A DNA stretch of 64,000 bases, taken from JACVRN01 sp035276685 (GTDB lineage: Bacteria > Acidobacteriota > Blastocatellia > Pyrinomonadales > Pyrinomonadaceae). Shown piece by piece: positions 10,301 through 19,700 of the stretch (the first letter of the stretch is position 1; every line of letters starts with the position of its first letter). Location of the stretch: the NCBI GenBank assembly GCA_035276685.1, contig DATELK010000235.1, positions 61,543 to 125,542 of the forward strand. The letters are read 5' to 3'. The notes below the pieces were generated by a model. That model had not been told where the DNA came from and did no database searches. It saw nothing but the letters and a program-made list of their open reading frames with translations. Position numbers and translations under genes: made by a program.

Positions 10301-12672
10301 GGCCAAGGCCGCAGAGCGTAGGCACGTGCAGCACGCAGCCTCCCGCGACCTATGACGACATAAGAAAGAAATATGCCGCAGGCCACGTCCCGCAGTTTCT
10401 GATTGACCTTGAAACGAGCCTGCCTTCTGTCTCAGACAACACCAATAACGTAGTGCCGATTCAGGCGCACGGCTTTAACGATTTGAACACCTACTTCGGC
10501 GTGCCTGAGAACGCTCAATTTATCACCTACTGGGATAGAGTGGACGACCGCCTCAACAAGATTCGTCATTCCATGAACATCAAGGGACAGGTGAGAACCC
10601 TTGCTCTGTTTGAGCCGCCGCTAGACCCTATGGCGCTGATACGCGCCGCCGGAGCTTCAAACAACTTCATGCCGGGGACTGCGGCAGCGTCGCCCGCCGT
10701 CCCGCCCCAACGCTTCCGCTACGTGCTGGAACGTGCCAAGAACCTGACGGCGACCGCGACACAGCTCGGCACAGAGATTATGTACGCGCTTGAGAAGAAG
10801 GACATGGAGGCCATGGTCTTACTGCGCAGCACGCAGGAGCAGCAGATGCTGGCGTTGATTACGCAGGTCAAACAGCAACAGATTGACGAGCTTCAATTCA
10901 CGGTCGCCAGCATGAATGCCTCGCTCTCGGGCGCACAGTCACGGCTGGACCACTACAACATGCTGATAAAGGATGGCCTCTCGTCACCCGAGCAGACGAA
11001 TATACAGGCGATGGAAGCCGCCATGGCCTTCAATCTGGCTTCGAGCATCCTTCAGACTGCCTCTTCAATCGGCTACGCCATACCGCAGGCCGGTTCGCCC
11101 TTCGCCATGACTTACGGCGGCATTCAAATCGGCTCGGCCGTGCAGGCCGCTGCCGGGGTGGCGCAGATGGGAGCCGAAATCTCTACTTATATAGGACAGC
11201 GTGCGCTGACTATGGCCGAGTACGGGCGGCGCGAACAGGAGTGGAATCTGCAAAAGGCCATAGCCCAGGCCGACGTGGATAGCCTGACGCAGCAAATCTC
11301 CGCCGCGCAGACGCAGCTCGACATAGCCAAGCATGAGCTTGCCCTGCACGTGAAGACAATCGCGCAGACAAAAGAGATGGACGATTTTCTGCGCGCGAAA
11401 TTCAGCAGTCAGGAGCTGTACCAGTGGATGATAGGCCGTCTGTCGTCCCTCTATTTCCAGACCTACAGGGTGGCTATGGAAGCGGCCACCTCGGCCCAGA
11501 CCGCCTACCAGTTCGAGCTTGACGTGAACGACATTTTTCTGGATTTCGATTACTGGGACAGCTTGAGAAAGGGGCTGCTCGCGGGCGAAGGATTGAAGCT
11601 CGCGCTTGATAGAATGGAAGCGGCCTATGCTAATAGCTACCAACGCAGGCTTGAGATTGAGCGCACAATCTCACTCGCCGAGCTTGACCCCAACGCCATA
11701 GACAGTTTGAAGACAAAGGGAGTTTGTCAGTTCGACCTGCCCGAGATTTTGTTCGACTACGACTTCCCCGGCCATTACCTGCGTAAGATTAAGAGCCTCT
11801 CGCTTTCAATTCCGGCGGTCGTCGGCCCTTACCAGAACATCAAGGCCACGCTCACGCAGACCAAGAACGCCATCGCCACGGCGTCTACCTTAGACGTGGT
11901 GACTTATTTGATGGCACCGCAGAACGGGGATGCGCCCACGGGCGTTCGCACCAACTGGGCCCCGACGCAGCAGATAGCCGTCTCGCGCGGCATAGACGAC
12001 AGCGGCCTGTTCCAGCTTGATTTTAATGACGAGCGCTACCTTCCCTTTGAAGGCACGGGGGCCGTCTCAAGCTGGACGCTTGAGATGCCTGTGGAGACAA
12101 ATCGCTTCGACTTCAGCCAGCTCTCAGACGTGATAATCAATCTGCGTTACACCGCGAAGGAAGACTCGGAGCTAAAGAAGCAGGTTCGTGGAAAGCTCAA
12201 GAGCAGCCCGCTCAGGACAGGCTACTATCTGGATATGCAGCAGTCCTATCCGGTAGAGTGGCAGAGCTTCATGCAGAATCACACTGATAAGCAGTTCCAG
12301 TCGCTCTCCTTCGCTTTTACGCCGACGTGGATGGGAGCATTGAAGGAATTGACTCTCTTGAAAGTCATGGTGCGGTTGAGCGCAGACGCTTCAATCAACT
12401 GGCCCGTATTAGTCAAAAATATAGGCACCCTGACCATCGCGGGCGGGCAGGCGCAGACTTTAGACCTACAGAGCGGAGTCGCAACGCTAGATAACCTGAG
12501 CCTGACCCGCGCACAGTTTACAGGCGAGTGGGTGCTGTCATTGAATCTTCAGACGATAGGCTCTAATACCGTGAGCCCGTCAATCAAAGGATTGCTATCG
12601 GGCGACTGGCTCGACCCTGCGAAGCTGCGTGACATAGAGCTAATTCTCATATGCAATGCGTCTGTCTTTTAA
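4327..12672 (+). CDS. Tc toxin subunit A (pore-forming translocation subunit)
   Basis: The start at 4327 has AAAGG eight bases upstream. The 2781-residue protein is somewhat longer than typical TcA (about 2300-2500). Residues 160-167 are YCECAECK followed by SIFGAAAYFVDL, the hallmark of the N-terminal VRP1-type alpha-helical shell. Residues of about 2140-2500 form long heptad-rich helices with a small-residue hydrophobic segment near 2235-2285 (MTYGGIQIGSA), matching the channel region. From about 2555 the sequence DFNDERYLPFEG starts the C-terminal TcB-binding domain. In characterised toxins TcA forms a pentamer that binds the target cell and injects the effector held by BC. The gene follows BC and the immunity gene on the same strand with a 64-base gap, so one transcript is likely. 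The receptor and target organism cannot be deduced. Confidence 0.93.
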   Translation: MLTAADVKTFLNRNSLSSPADLRKLGSSPAPLDWGSLKQDEATQDLKAHARLYNVSRNIDVSQQLLQRGLMSASQIALMPQREFVSQHAGALNLSEEQAAQLHQRATVVQNKAMHLAAAIHSSVGSPHFQSMLVSNVGDDVVDHFEDLPSYQEMFGGLNYCECAECKSIFGAAAYFVDLMRIIDTYVTSPTGNKIPDPFKLEKRRPDLAQIPLTCEMTNNLVPYLRIINERLSDTAISNLGIGSGNPNQKKQDYNTLAQKMATGLRYPLLLPFHYPLDQIRTLLKQLGISLQDIFAAWGVDVPQVVRESLSLSLEQAAIIATPATDAATVAAFYDMTEADVPGKLSDLSMFTKKAELTVPQVQDLVVQGLSDDEIAAKVPANLFINRGLGDNFLLLLESQQGAGSIKNLTNQALDQMNRLRRLADAVGWSAPDTDWVLSQLIKPGVPTKIDDAAFATILQVRNLAETFQLTPVQAAVFFGPIKTYGDRDENSSTLFDQLFNDPATVAKSGAYHPAGNALNSLYKDTPPLKWLPGSDQDTAAIMRVAPGLGLKLDALTALGKSLFAAQVKQSAQLNLDVDTLSILYRHALLSRGLSLRMEQYLILLDLLGLTGTQVFKVADLNRVLTFRNWMTAAGLNVYQLQYILKGTTSVYVNQVLNENQIVPWLASLIKAVTATSPDPEVEVDAQLAVFFGIDQTLLTVVRTMALKATTLPAGLKVWTDAFLAPFTEKTAPPYLAYVKGVLGAIAQWLAFAQAAQLSADLLACVSRNATSFGLQFSTLTIDNLRDIQQLSDLIQQFGDKRGDLLAYIDASAQDPAAPAALSALQSATGWPQEQVSDLLNHELKGISNVMERLRRLSACFVQIAMLGGDVTFLRGLVGLAKTPATTWDTYQAQVALVLAKVSERFGQANWTAMSAQVESKLEVRRRDALVGIVMAQLRSKYKDIQSPDNVYEFLLIDVEVGPEMQISYIKEALNAAQLYLQRCRLRLEPGVNVLDIPEVWWEWILNYRVWEANRQIFLYPENYLLPSVRRDKTSLFVALENELLQSEVTTDTVETAYTTFIENLCSLTDMKVVETWYGEINHPQYGRINALYLFARSMTAPYTFHMCRQIDKEPWSEWEKIDLAISSPYVSPVYAFGKLFLFWVRVEKLSSPSIEVGTQGGKSYTNVSHRATIQYSFQNRAGKWVQPQTLTQGEVVYFDDQGQDASLAKLKSHPLFEGVFEMDNLVWHKVYPVRITADNLPAGLSTGKDPERIAVFYGPMLANAAPDPSLLNLTPPKNVDALAFFQQMVSRMKDMYEMLAANNSGLLPFCPVLVLNSSLQTSVIVHKPETLLMDTYRPATLAQFRPVINDLQSSVQLVPSGTPIADNYLGDMPELSDIPSQPQTLSSLDFINSSIKADTATKLFQTLQAQKIVDGNGTVIPSSLPSLNLYLSLREFLEHLLHPFQLLAIQRVLLANAGSPILFGAVEHNKAAITTVKNQPGWFMLDNGDESFLLQPVVVKGQPPAFSSFPAGLTVSTPPFHPASFIIWNPIDPASKPVIDHSVSSMVFKDLQTYKLLTQTGLPVIPTIEGLSADDLATVVLANYINNKQLTKAQVKAIRHALLNYPLIFEDDFVSPSITPALSEQIYKSYLQQYSLVDQSKRLAQELLSGDTLKTVLGLLVGTQLMPKDVTAIYRTLVEAPIPVALNYFNAGTPGDFLNTGQFTVTRLTTAATPLLERALFTGGIERLLSLETQNVPVKPLLPFDRLQPTARRVVYPDAIDGAEVDFDGLYGQYFWELFFHGPMLVASSLAANQQFRDATAWFHYVFDPTLQEQFVTADTFANETEQTIDKPLSADTFKKLQEQKLGDSTDAYLSPEGRVNPSFDAQTDLSFLLSSSMTADLIPLVRNVLLNYKLATSASRFWNFRPFRTHTLEELETMLADDNPAVQAYNNNPFDPFAIARLRISAFEKATVMQYVDTLIQWGDFYFTQDTWESITAATMLYVYAFDLLGPRPQSVGTCSTQPPATYDDIRKKYAAGHVPQFLIDLETSLPSVSDNTNNVVPIQAHGFNDLNTYFGVPENAQFITYWDRVDDRLNKIRHSMNIKGQVRTLALFEPPLDPMALIRAAGASNNFMPGTAAASPAVPPQRFRYVLERAKNLTATATQLGTEIMYALEKKDMEAMVLLRSTQEQQMLALITQVKQQQIDELQFTVASMNASLSGAQSRLDHYNMLIKDGLSSPEQTNIQAMEAAMAFNLASSILQTASSIGYAIPQAGSPFAMTYGGIQIGSAVQAAAGVAQMGAEISTYIGQRALTMAEYGRREQEWNLQKAIAQADVDSLTQQISAAQTQLDIAKHELALHVKTIAQTKEMDDFLRAKFSSQELYQWMIGRLSSLYFQTYRVAMEAATSAQTAYQFELDVNDIFLDFDYWDSLRKGLLAGEGLKLALDRMEAAYANSYQRRLEIERTISLAELDPNAIDSLKTKGVCQFDLPEILFDYDFPGHYLRKIKSLSLSIPAVVGPYQNIKATLTQTKNAIATASTLDVVTYLMAPQNGDAPTGVRTNWAPTQQIAVSRGIDDSGLFQLDFNDERYLPFEGTGAVSSWTLEMPVETNRFDFSQLSDVIINLRYTAKEDSELKKQVRGKLKSSPLRTGYYLDMQQSYPVEWQSFMQNHTDKQFQSLSFAFTPTWMGALKELTLLKVMVRLSADASINWPVLVKNIGTLTIAGGQAQTLDLQSGVATLDNLSLTRAQFTGEWVLSLNLQTIGSNTVSPSIKGLLSGDWLDPAKLRDIELILICNASVF

Positions 12673-12758
12673 CCTCTATAATCATTTGGGTAAAAGTTAT
12701 GCCCTCCGAATAAGCATCATCACGTCCAAAGCTTGAAACACAGCCCGTCTCCTTGGTT

Positions 12759-12790
12759 AAGCCGCGGCATTTTTGACTATGCCGCGGCTT
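12759..12790 (+). terminator. Perfect 12-bp hairpin after tcA
   Basis: The arms AAGCCGCGGCAT (12759-12770) and ATGCCGCGGCTT (12779-12790) are perfectly complementary with an 8-base loop, 86 bases after the TcA stop. No U-tract follows, so it may be a weak terminator or an mRNA 3'-end stabiliser. The rest of 12673-12967 holds no convincing gene; the open frame upstream of 12968 lacks a ribosome binding site at its start. Confidence 0.45.
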
Positions 12791-12967
12791 ACGCGGGCCG
12801 CAGTGTGCCCTCAATAAAATTACTCTCGCCGGGGTGGACACTTTCAGCCTCATTTGTCGCTATTAAGAATGAGCGGGGTAGTTGGCGGAAAATCTGGTCT
12901 GAGCCTCAGCCGCTTCCGTGCCCGGGTAAATAGCAAAAGAGTCTACTCACGAAAAGGAGATACGTCG

Positions 12968-15964
12968 ATGATTTCACTAAGGCAAAGCATGGCTGCTCTG
13001 TCGAGAGGCAAAAAGTTTCGTCTGGTTATTGCCCTCGGTATATTCCTCTCTTCTCTCTGCCTGGGATGGGCGACACTTCGCCCTGCCGCCGCGCCACAGC
13101 GGCGCGGGCTTTTTCTGGTATACGGGCCGGTTGATTTCACTCGCGGCGTGGGCGTGCCCGCGCCCGGCACACAGTCCTTCACGCTGCCGAGCCTGGCGAC
13201 AGAATACAGGCTGCAAATCTTCAACGGCGGGCTTAATGAGCAGTTCGACGCTGTTTCGAGCGCCGTCGTGACAGTCAATGGGCGAGAAGTTTTTTCTCCC
13301 TCGGACTTTAACCAGAAGACACGGCTGCTGGAAAAGCCTTTCGCCGCAGCGCCCGACAACTCCGTGACGGTCGAATTGCGCGCCGCGCCGAAGTCCGGCC
13401 TGACTCTACAGGTCGTAGGCGTTGACAACGACGCGCCCGGCATCAACGCTAGCCTTGACCCTTCGCCCAACGCGAACGGATGGAACAACAGAGACGTTAC
13501 GGTCAGCTTCGCCTGCGACGACCCTCTCAGCGGGATTGAGAAATGCCCGAGCCCCGTGGTGCTGACCGCCGAAGGCCAGGGGCAGACCGTCACGGGCACG
13601 GCCATTGACCGCGCACAAAACAGCGGGCAGGTTTCGCTTACAGTCAATATAGATAAGACTGCGCCGGTCATAAATATAGTGTCGCCTTCGGACGGAGCCG
13701 TGGCCGCCGACGAGACGCTTACCATCACGGGCACGGTTAGCGACGCGCTCTCCGGTGTCGAGAGCGTGACCTGTAACGGCGAGCGCGCGAGCATCTCCGG
13801 CACAAGCTTCACCTGCGAACAACAGCTTGTCGCGGGAGACAACCAGATTACGGTGGAGGCTACAGACCGGGCGGGCAACAGGGCCTCTTCCGGCGTCAAC
13901 GTGACGTGGCAGCAGCAGGAGGGCGGCTCCTTCTCCGACGCGACCCTGCGGCCTAACGTAATCTTCGTGGGCGAAAGCAAGACCGTGACGTTCACGGCCA
14001 AGATTCCGTATGAGGGGACGACCGCGCCGACCGTGAGACTCCTGCGATTAGGCGGCGCGCCCAACGCCACGGAAGGGATGCTCGTGGACGACGGCGGCGG
14101 CGATGCTGGCAGCGGCGACGCGGTCAGTGGCGACCGTATCTTCACCTTCCGGCAAACCTACACGGCGGAAAGCGAGGGGCAGTTACGCTTCCGCGTCAAC
14201 TATCAGAAAGACGGGCGAGATGTTTACTCGCAGGTCTTGCCGCTGGGCTTTCACAAGCACCTGACGGACGCACAGATAAGCTCCATACTCTCTACACAGC
14301 AGAGCGCCGCGACGCTCTATGAGAGTCTCGCTGCGTCCATCGGCATAGCGCAGGCGAGGGAAGCGGTGCTGGCCGAGCTGCGACAGAAACCGGAAGTCCT
14401 CAAGGCCGGAGTAGTGGGCGACGAGACGGGCATCTCCGTGCTCTATGCTCCCGGCATCACGGCCACAATAGACCTGTTAGACCCGCACATAGCCGGAGGC
14501 AACGTGTCGAACGCGACGCCGCCGAAAGAGAAGGAGCGCGCACCCGGCAACGCGACGCCGCTGCCGGCCACAACGATGAACGCGACGGCGACGAAAGCGA
14601 CAGTGCCGCTGATGCAGAATGAAGAGGATGAAGACGAGGATGAGAATCGCATCAAGAACAAGCGCGCTCTCATCTACGCGGCCATGAACACGGAGTTCGG
14701 CCACTATACAAAGGACGAGGCGATTAGGGATTTGCTCACGAGCTACTCGTGCGACTACGAGGTTGATTACCTCTCTGACGACGCGGCCAATCTCGAAAGC
14801 TTTAAGAACCTTGAGCGCTACGGGGTCATCATGGTCAGCAGCCACGGCGGGTTGAAGCCCTTCGAGACCGCCCCCTACGCCGCTCTACACGGCCTGCCAG
14901 CCGGTCAGCCCGTTTACCAGTTCCTCTCAGGAGAAGAGGTTAACCCTGAGCGCATGAGCCAGTACGACGCCGACCTCTTTGCCGGTCTCATAGGCATCGC
15001 CAGTTCACCATTCAAGACTTACTTCTCCATCCTTCCACCCTTCGTCTCGTTCTACTCTTCGACCGGGTTCCCGAACTCGCTCGTTTACATGGAGACCTGT
15101 CGCTCGGCGGCTAACGACGCGATGGCGCAAAAGTTCTTCAGCCTGGGCGCGAAGACCTACCTCGGATACACCAAGACAGCTTTGAACAGCTTTATAGGGC
15201 CGACCGGTTTTGAGTTCTTCAAGAGGTTCTTCGGCGAGCCGTCGCGCAAGGCGGGCGGCCCCGACGGGGCTTACATCCCGGAACAATATGACCCCATACC
15301 CTGCACGGACAGGTCAAACTGGACGCAGCTTCCGAAGTGTGAAGACCCTGCGGAACGTGAAAGAATCCTGCGTGAGGAAGGCGCACGGTTCACAATGTTC
15401 GGCTCCGAGGAGCTGGAAAAGCCCGAGGTGCTGGACAACGGCGGCTTCGAGAAGGGCGACCTTCAGGGCTGGGACTACGCTTTTGATTCGAGAGCCGTGG
15501 GGCAGCTTGGAAACATCAGCCCCGTCAGCGGCGACTATATGGGGATGGTCTCAAAGAGCACTACGTGGTTCGCCGTGCTTGAACAGGACTTCTGCCTGCC
15601 GTCGGACGCCAAGCGGGTTGAGTTCGACTGGAACCTAATCACCGAGCAGAGCTGCGGCAGCGCGTTCTTCGAGCCTGACGTGCTATGGATACGCATCAAG
15701 GGGCCGGGCCTGTACCATCAGGTCTTGACGACGGGCGTCAGGCAGCAGTGCGGTCTGCTCAGGCCTACGACCGCAGACCTGCCGTCGCCGGGCAGCGCCA
15801 GGGCGACAGGCTGGCAGCACGCCTCCATAGACATCACCAGTCTTGCTCAAACCCGTGCCGGTCAGACCCTGACCCTGTCCTTCCAGGTGCAGCACGCCGT
15901 CTTTAACGGCGACATCTTCACAGACTCGGCCGTGCTGATTGACAACGTCAGGATAGTCAAATAG
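12968..15964 (+). CDS. Secreted caspase-fold (clan CD peptidase-like) protein with Ig-like domains
   Basis: The frame is open further upstream, but ATG 12968 has AAAAGGAGA seven bases before it and begins a signal peptide (basic n-region, then VIALGIFLSSLCLGWA). Of 998 residues, about 140-320 form Ig/cadherin-like or glucodextranase-B-like strands, including a repeated DxTAP/GxxSGV pattern. Residues about 560-760 look like a caspase/gingipain/CHAT fold: a strand ending in SSHGG (His 626) and later MVYMETCRS-like sequence with Cys 711, the spacing of a clan CD His-Cys dyad. Residues about 855-998 resemble a carbohydrate-binding jelly roll (NGGFEKGDLQGW). It lies on the same strand as the Tc genes, with a 295-base gap and a hairpin between. 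Protease activity and any link to the toxin are inferred. Confidence 0.6.
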   Translation: MISLRQSMAALSRGKKFRLVIALGIFLSSLCLGWATLRPAAAPQRRGLFLVYGPVDFTRGVGVPAPGTQSFTLPSLATEYRLQIFNGGLNEQFDAVSSAVVTVNGREVFSPSDFNQKTRLLEKPFAAAPDNSVTVELRAAPKSGLTLQVVGVDNDAPGINASLDPSPNANGWNNRDVTVSFACDDPLSGIEKCPSPVVLTAEGQGQTVTGTAIDRAQNSGQVSLTVNIDKTAPVINIVSPSDGAVAADETLTITGTVSDALSGVESVTCNGERASISGTSFTCEQQLVAGDNQITVEATDRAGNRASSGVNVTWQQQEGGSFSDATLRPNVIFVGESKTVTFTAKIPYEGTTAPTVRLLRLGGAPNATEGMLVDDGGGDAGSGDAVSGDRIFTFRQTYTAESEGQLRFRVNYQKDGRDVYSQVLPLGFHKHLTDAQISSILSTQQSAATLYESLAASIGIAQAREAVLAELRQKPEVLKAGVVGDETGISVLYAPGITATIDLLDPHIAGGNVSNATPPKEKERAPGNATPLPATTMNATATKATVPLMQNEEDEDEDENRIKNKRALIYAAMNTEFGHYTKDEAIRDLLTSYSCDYEVDYLSDDAANLESFKNLERYGVIMVSSHGGLKPFETAPYAALHGLPAGQPVYQFLSGEEVNPERMSQYDADLFAGLIGIASSPFKTYFSILPPFVSFYSSTGFPNSLVYMETCRSAANDAMAQKFFSLGAKTYLGYTKTALNSFIGPTGFEFFKRFFGEPSRKAGGPDGAYIPEQYDPIPCTDRSNWTQLPKCEDPAERERILREEGARFTMFGSEELEKPEVLDNGGFEKGDLQGWDYAFDSRAVGQLGNISPVSGDYMGMVSKSTTWFAVLEQDFCLPSDAKRVEFDWNLITEQSCGSAFFEPDVLWIRIKGPGLYHQVLTTGVRQQCGLLRPTTADLPSPGSARATGWQHASIDITSLAQTRAGQTLTLSFQVQHAVFNGDIFTDSAVLIDNVRIVK

Positions 15965-15970
15965 CAGTTA

Positions 15971-15995
15971 AGGGGCGCGACTGACTCCCGCCCCT
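15971..15995 (+). terminator. GC hairpin after caspase-like gene
   Basis: The arms AGGGGCG (15971-15977) and CGCCCCT (15989-15995) pair perfectly with an 11-base loop, starting 7 bases after the stop. Only an AT-rich stretch follows, without a clean U-run. Confidence 0.4.
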
Positions 15996-16018
15996 CAATC
16001 ATAATTATCTACAGACGA

Positions 16019-16078
16019 CGCCAGCCATCCGGGCACGATTAATGCTGATAAAAATCGTGCCCCGATGGCTGGCGTTTT
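16019..16078 (+). terminator. Very strong 22-bp hairpin terminator
   Basis: Bases 16019-16040 and 16053-16074 pair in 21 of 22 positions (a single C-C mismatch) with a 12-base loop, and TTTT follows at 16075-16078. It separates the Tc region from the sigma/kinase module and argues against starting the sigma-factor gene at the upstream in-frame codon at 16065, which lies inside the hairpin. Confidence 0.75.
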
Positions 16079-16181
16079 GCTCGCCGGACTAGAGCCCGCC
16101 GTGCCGCTTCCCCATCTAAAGGTGCTACAATTCTTGTCGCCAGCGGCAGAAGCGCCAACATCTCAGGACGGAAGCGCGTGC

Positions 16182-16769
16182 ATGAAGACCTCAACACCGC
16201 ATGACATCACTCTACTGCTCGCGGCCTGGAGCGAAGGCGATAGCTCTGCGCTGGAAAAACTAACGCCGCTCGTTCATGCCGAACTGCGTCGCATCGCTCG
16301 CAGGCAGATGGGGCACGAGCGCCCCAACCACACCTTGCAGGCCACAGCCCTTGTCAACGAAGCGTACCTGCGGCTCATCGGGCAGGAGGGCTTCGCTTGG
16401 CAGAGTCGCGCCCACTTCTTCGCCGTCTGCGCGCAGGTCATGCGCCACATTCTGATTGATTACGCGCGCTCTCACGACCGCGACAAGCGCGGCGCAGGGG
16501 CGCTGCACGTCTCGCTCGGGCAGGCCGCGGCGGCGGTCGAAGCCACGAACGCCGCTGATTTGGTCGCGCTCGACGATGCCTTGCGTGCTCTGGAAGCCGT
16601 AGACCCGCAGAAGGGGCGCATCGTAGAGCTGCGCTACTTCGCAGGGCTGACCATCGAAGAGACCGCTGAGGTTTTGAAGATTTCTCCTACGACCGTCAGG
16701 CGCGAGTGGCGGCGCGCGAAGGCATGGCTCTACAGGGCAATCGTCGAGGGAGACGGCCATGAGTCATGA
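16182..16769 (+). CDS. ECF-type RNA polymerase sigma factor
   Basis: This 195-residue protein starts at ATG 16182; the longer open frame runs into a terminator hairpin. It has region 2 (AWSEGDSSALEKL to AYLRLIGQ, then HFFAVCAQVMRHILIDYAR) and region 4 (LRYFAGLTIEETAEVLKIS, then TVRREWRRAKAWL). The long HTLQATALVNEAYLRL segment and the DYARSHDRDKRG stretch are typical of the sigma-70_X6 subfamily common in Acidobacteria and Planctomycetes. It overlaps the kinase gene by 11 bases. In that subfamily kinase neighbours are usual and are thought to signal to the sigma factor; no anti-sigma gene is visible here. The target promoters are unknown. Confidence 0.9.
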   Translation: MKTSTPHDITLLLAAWSEGDSSALEKLTPLVHAELRRIARRQMGHERPNHTLQATALVNEAYLRLIGQEGFAWQSRAHFFAVCAQVMRHILIDYARSHDRDKRGAGALHVSLGQAAAAVEATNAADLVALDDALRALEAVDPQKGRIVELRYFAGLTIEETAEVLKISPTTVRREWRRAKAWLYRAIVEGDGHES

Positions 16770-19700
16770 GCGCTGGCGACAGGTTGATAAACTCTTTGAG
16801 GCCGCGCTGGAACTCGAAGCGGAAGAGCGCGCAGCCTTTCTGGATAGAGCCTGCGCGGGCGATGACTCACTGCGGCGCGAGGTAGAGAAAATGCTCGACT
16901 TCGATGAGCGGGCCGAAAGCTTTATCGAAAAACCTGTCTTCGAGGCGGCCAGGCAGATTGCGGAATCAATGGGCGATACCACTCTGCCTTCCGGAGAAGT
17001 GCTGGCCGACCGTTATCGCGTAGTGCGGTTTCTGGGGCGCGGCGGCATGGGCGAGGTCTATCGCGCCGAAGACATGAAGCTGAGGCAAACGGTCGCGCTC
17101 AAGTTTCTGCCCGAGAGGCTTTCCAAGGATGAGAAGTCTCTGGCGCGCTTCTACCAGGAGGTAAGCGTCGCGCGGCAGATTTCGCATCGCCACGTGTGCC
17201 GCGTCCACGACATAGGCGAAGCGAAGGGCCGACACTTTATCTCCATGGAGTACGTGCGCGGCGAAGAGCTGGCCGCCCTGCTGAAACGAACTCGAAGACT
17301 CGAACAGGAGAAGGTGACGGACATCGCGCTACAGCTCTGCGAAGGCCTCTCTGCCATTCACGACGAGGGCGCGCTTCACCGCGATTTGAAGCCGGCCAAC
17401 ATCATGATTGACATGCGAGGCGATGTGCGGATTATGGACTTCGGCCTCGCGAAGCTGATGAATAAGGCCGCCCCGCACCCTGCGGGCGACGAAGAATGTG
17501 CGAAGCCTACGCAAGTAGAAACAGGTCAGGGCATGATAATGGGGACGGTCGCGTATATGTCGCCGGAGCAGGCGCGCGGCCTCTCCGTTGACGCGCGCAC
17601 AGACCTGTGGAGCCTCGGCGTCATCATCTACGAATTAATCGCCGGTTCTCTGCCTTTCACAGGAGAAACGAACCTTGATGCTCTCTGGCTCATCCTGCAC
17701 GGCGAGCCGGAGCCGCTCGCAAGCTTCAACGCCGAAGTGACCGAAGGCCTTGAACGGGTCGTAGCAAAGGCGCTTCGCAAAAATAAGGATGAGCGGTATC
17801 AGACGGCGCGCGAGATGGCACTGGATTTAAAGAGCCTGACGAAGCCGCACAGCGACGTACAGAGAGATAACAGTCAAGGGTCGGCGCAAGAGGCGTCGCC
17901 TGTTGAGCAAGAGTCCGTGACTGTTCATCTGCACAATCTGCTGTCCAAGCTCTCGCCGCTTGTCGGGCGCAAGGATGAGACGGCGGCGGTCTTGAATCTG
18001 CTGCGGCGTGCGGACGTGCGGCTCGTCACACTGACAGGCGTGGGCGGCACGGGCAAGACGAGGTTAGCGTATGCCGTGGCGCTCGATTTACTGCGGGAGT
18101 TCGACGATGGGATGCGCTTCGTAGACCTGGCACCGATTAACGATGCCGAGCTGGTCGCCTCTACGATAGCGCAACTGCTGGATGTGAAGGAGTCCGGCAC
18201 CAGGTCTCTCTACGAGGCATTAAAGGATGCGTTGCGCGAGCGCCGTATGCTGCTCGTGTTGGATAATTTCGAACAGGTGAGCGGCGCTGCGCCTCTTGTT
18301 AAAGAGCTCCTGTCGTCCGCGCCGAATGTGAAGGTTCTGGTGACAAGCCGCGTGCCCCTGCATCTCTCTATGGAGCACGAGTTTGATGTCCCGCCGCTTG
18401 AGCTTCCCCTCGCGGAACATTCGACCTCCACAGAAGAGCTGATGCGGTACGCGGCCGTCGCGCTCTTCGTCACGCGCGCCGCCGCCGTCAAGCCCGGCTT
18501 TACGCTCAACGATGAGAACGCTCGTGCGGTCACGGAAATCTGTGCGCGTCTCGACGGCCTCCCGCTGGCCATAGAGCTGGCCGCCGCGCGCGTCAAGCTG
18601 CTGTCGCCGCACGCCATCCTCAACAGGCTTGAGAGTGGACTGAAGCTTTTGACGGGCGGGCCGCGCGACCTGCCCGCGCGCCAGCAAACTATGGGAGCCG
18701 CTATTTCATGGAGCTACGACTTACTTGAAGCTGACGAGAGAAGACTCTTGAACCGGCTGTCGGTCTTCGCAGGGGGATGCAGGTTGGAGGATGCCGAGCA
18801 GGTCTGCGGCACAGGCGCGACGGGCCTACGCATAGAGGTGCTCGACGGCATGTCCTCATTGGTTGATAAGAGCCTGCTGTTACAGAAGGAGCAGGCGGAT
18901 GGAGAGACCCGCTTACGCCTGCTGGAAGTGGTCAGAGAGTACGCGCAGGAGCAGTTGGATGAAAGCGGTGAGGCTCTGGAATTCAAGCGACGGCATGCTG
19001 ACTTCTTCCTTGCGCTTGCGGAAAAGGCGGAGCCGGAGCTTGTAGGCAAACAGCAGCAGGCGTGGCAGAACAGGCTCGATGAAGAGCACGATAACCTGCG
19101 CTCTGCGCTCCAATGGTTAATAAAGCAGGAGCCGGAAAGAGGCCTGCGATTGGCAGGCGCACTCTGGCGCTTCTGGTTCACGCGCGGGCACTACACGGAG
19201 GGGCGCAGGTGGTTGGAAGCCGCGTTGGAGAGCGCGCCCCACGAAGCCAGCAGCTCGCGTGCGAAGGCGCTCTACGGCGCAGGCAACATGGCTTACCTGT
19301 TGGCCGACCTGGAAGCGGCGCGCAAGCTCTACCACGATTGCTTTGAAGTGAGCCGAGAGTCCGGCGACAGGTTATACGTAGCGCAGGCCCTTAACGGACT
19401 CGGAACGGTGGCAAGGTTTCAGGGCGACTTCACGGCGGCTCGCTCCCTCTACGAAGAATGCCTGACCATCAGCCGGGAACTGGATGATATACGGCTCATT
19501 GGGATAGCCCTCTGCAACATGGGTGGCATGGCGTCCGAGCAGGGCAATCCGGCTGCCGCGCGCCCGCTCATAGAAGAGGCCCTGGCGCTTGACCGGCAAG
19601 CCAACAACAAGGGCGGTATGACAATCAAGCTGTTCAACCTTGGCGAAGCCACTTACAGGGCTGGCGACTTCGACGCCTCGCGTGACTACTACAGGGAATG

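Noticed and set aside
12854..12967. Upstream extension of the caspase-like gene
   Set aside because: The ATG at 12968 has a strong ribosome site and begins a signal peptide; the extension has neither.
16065..16181. Upstream extension of the sigma-factor gene
   Set aside because: It would start inside a 22-bp terminator hairpin and adds no recognisable sigma sequence.
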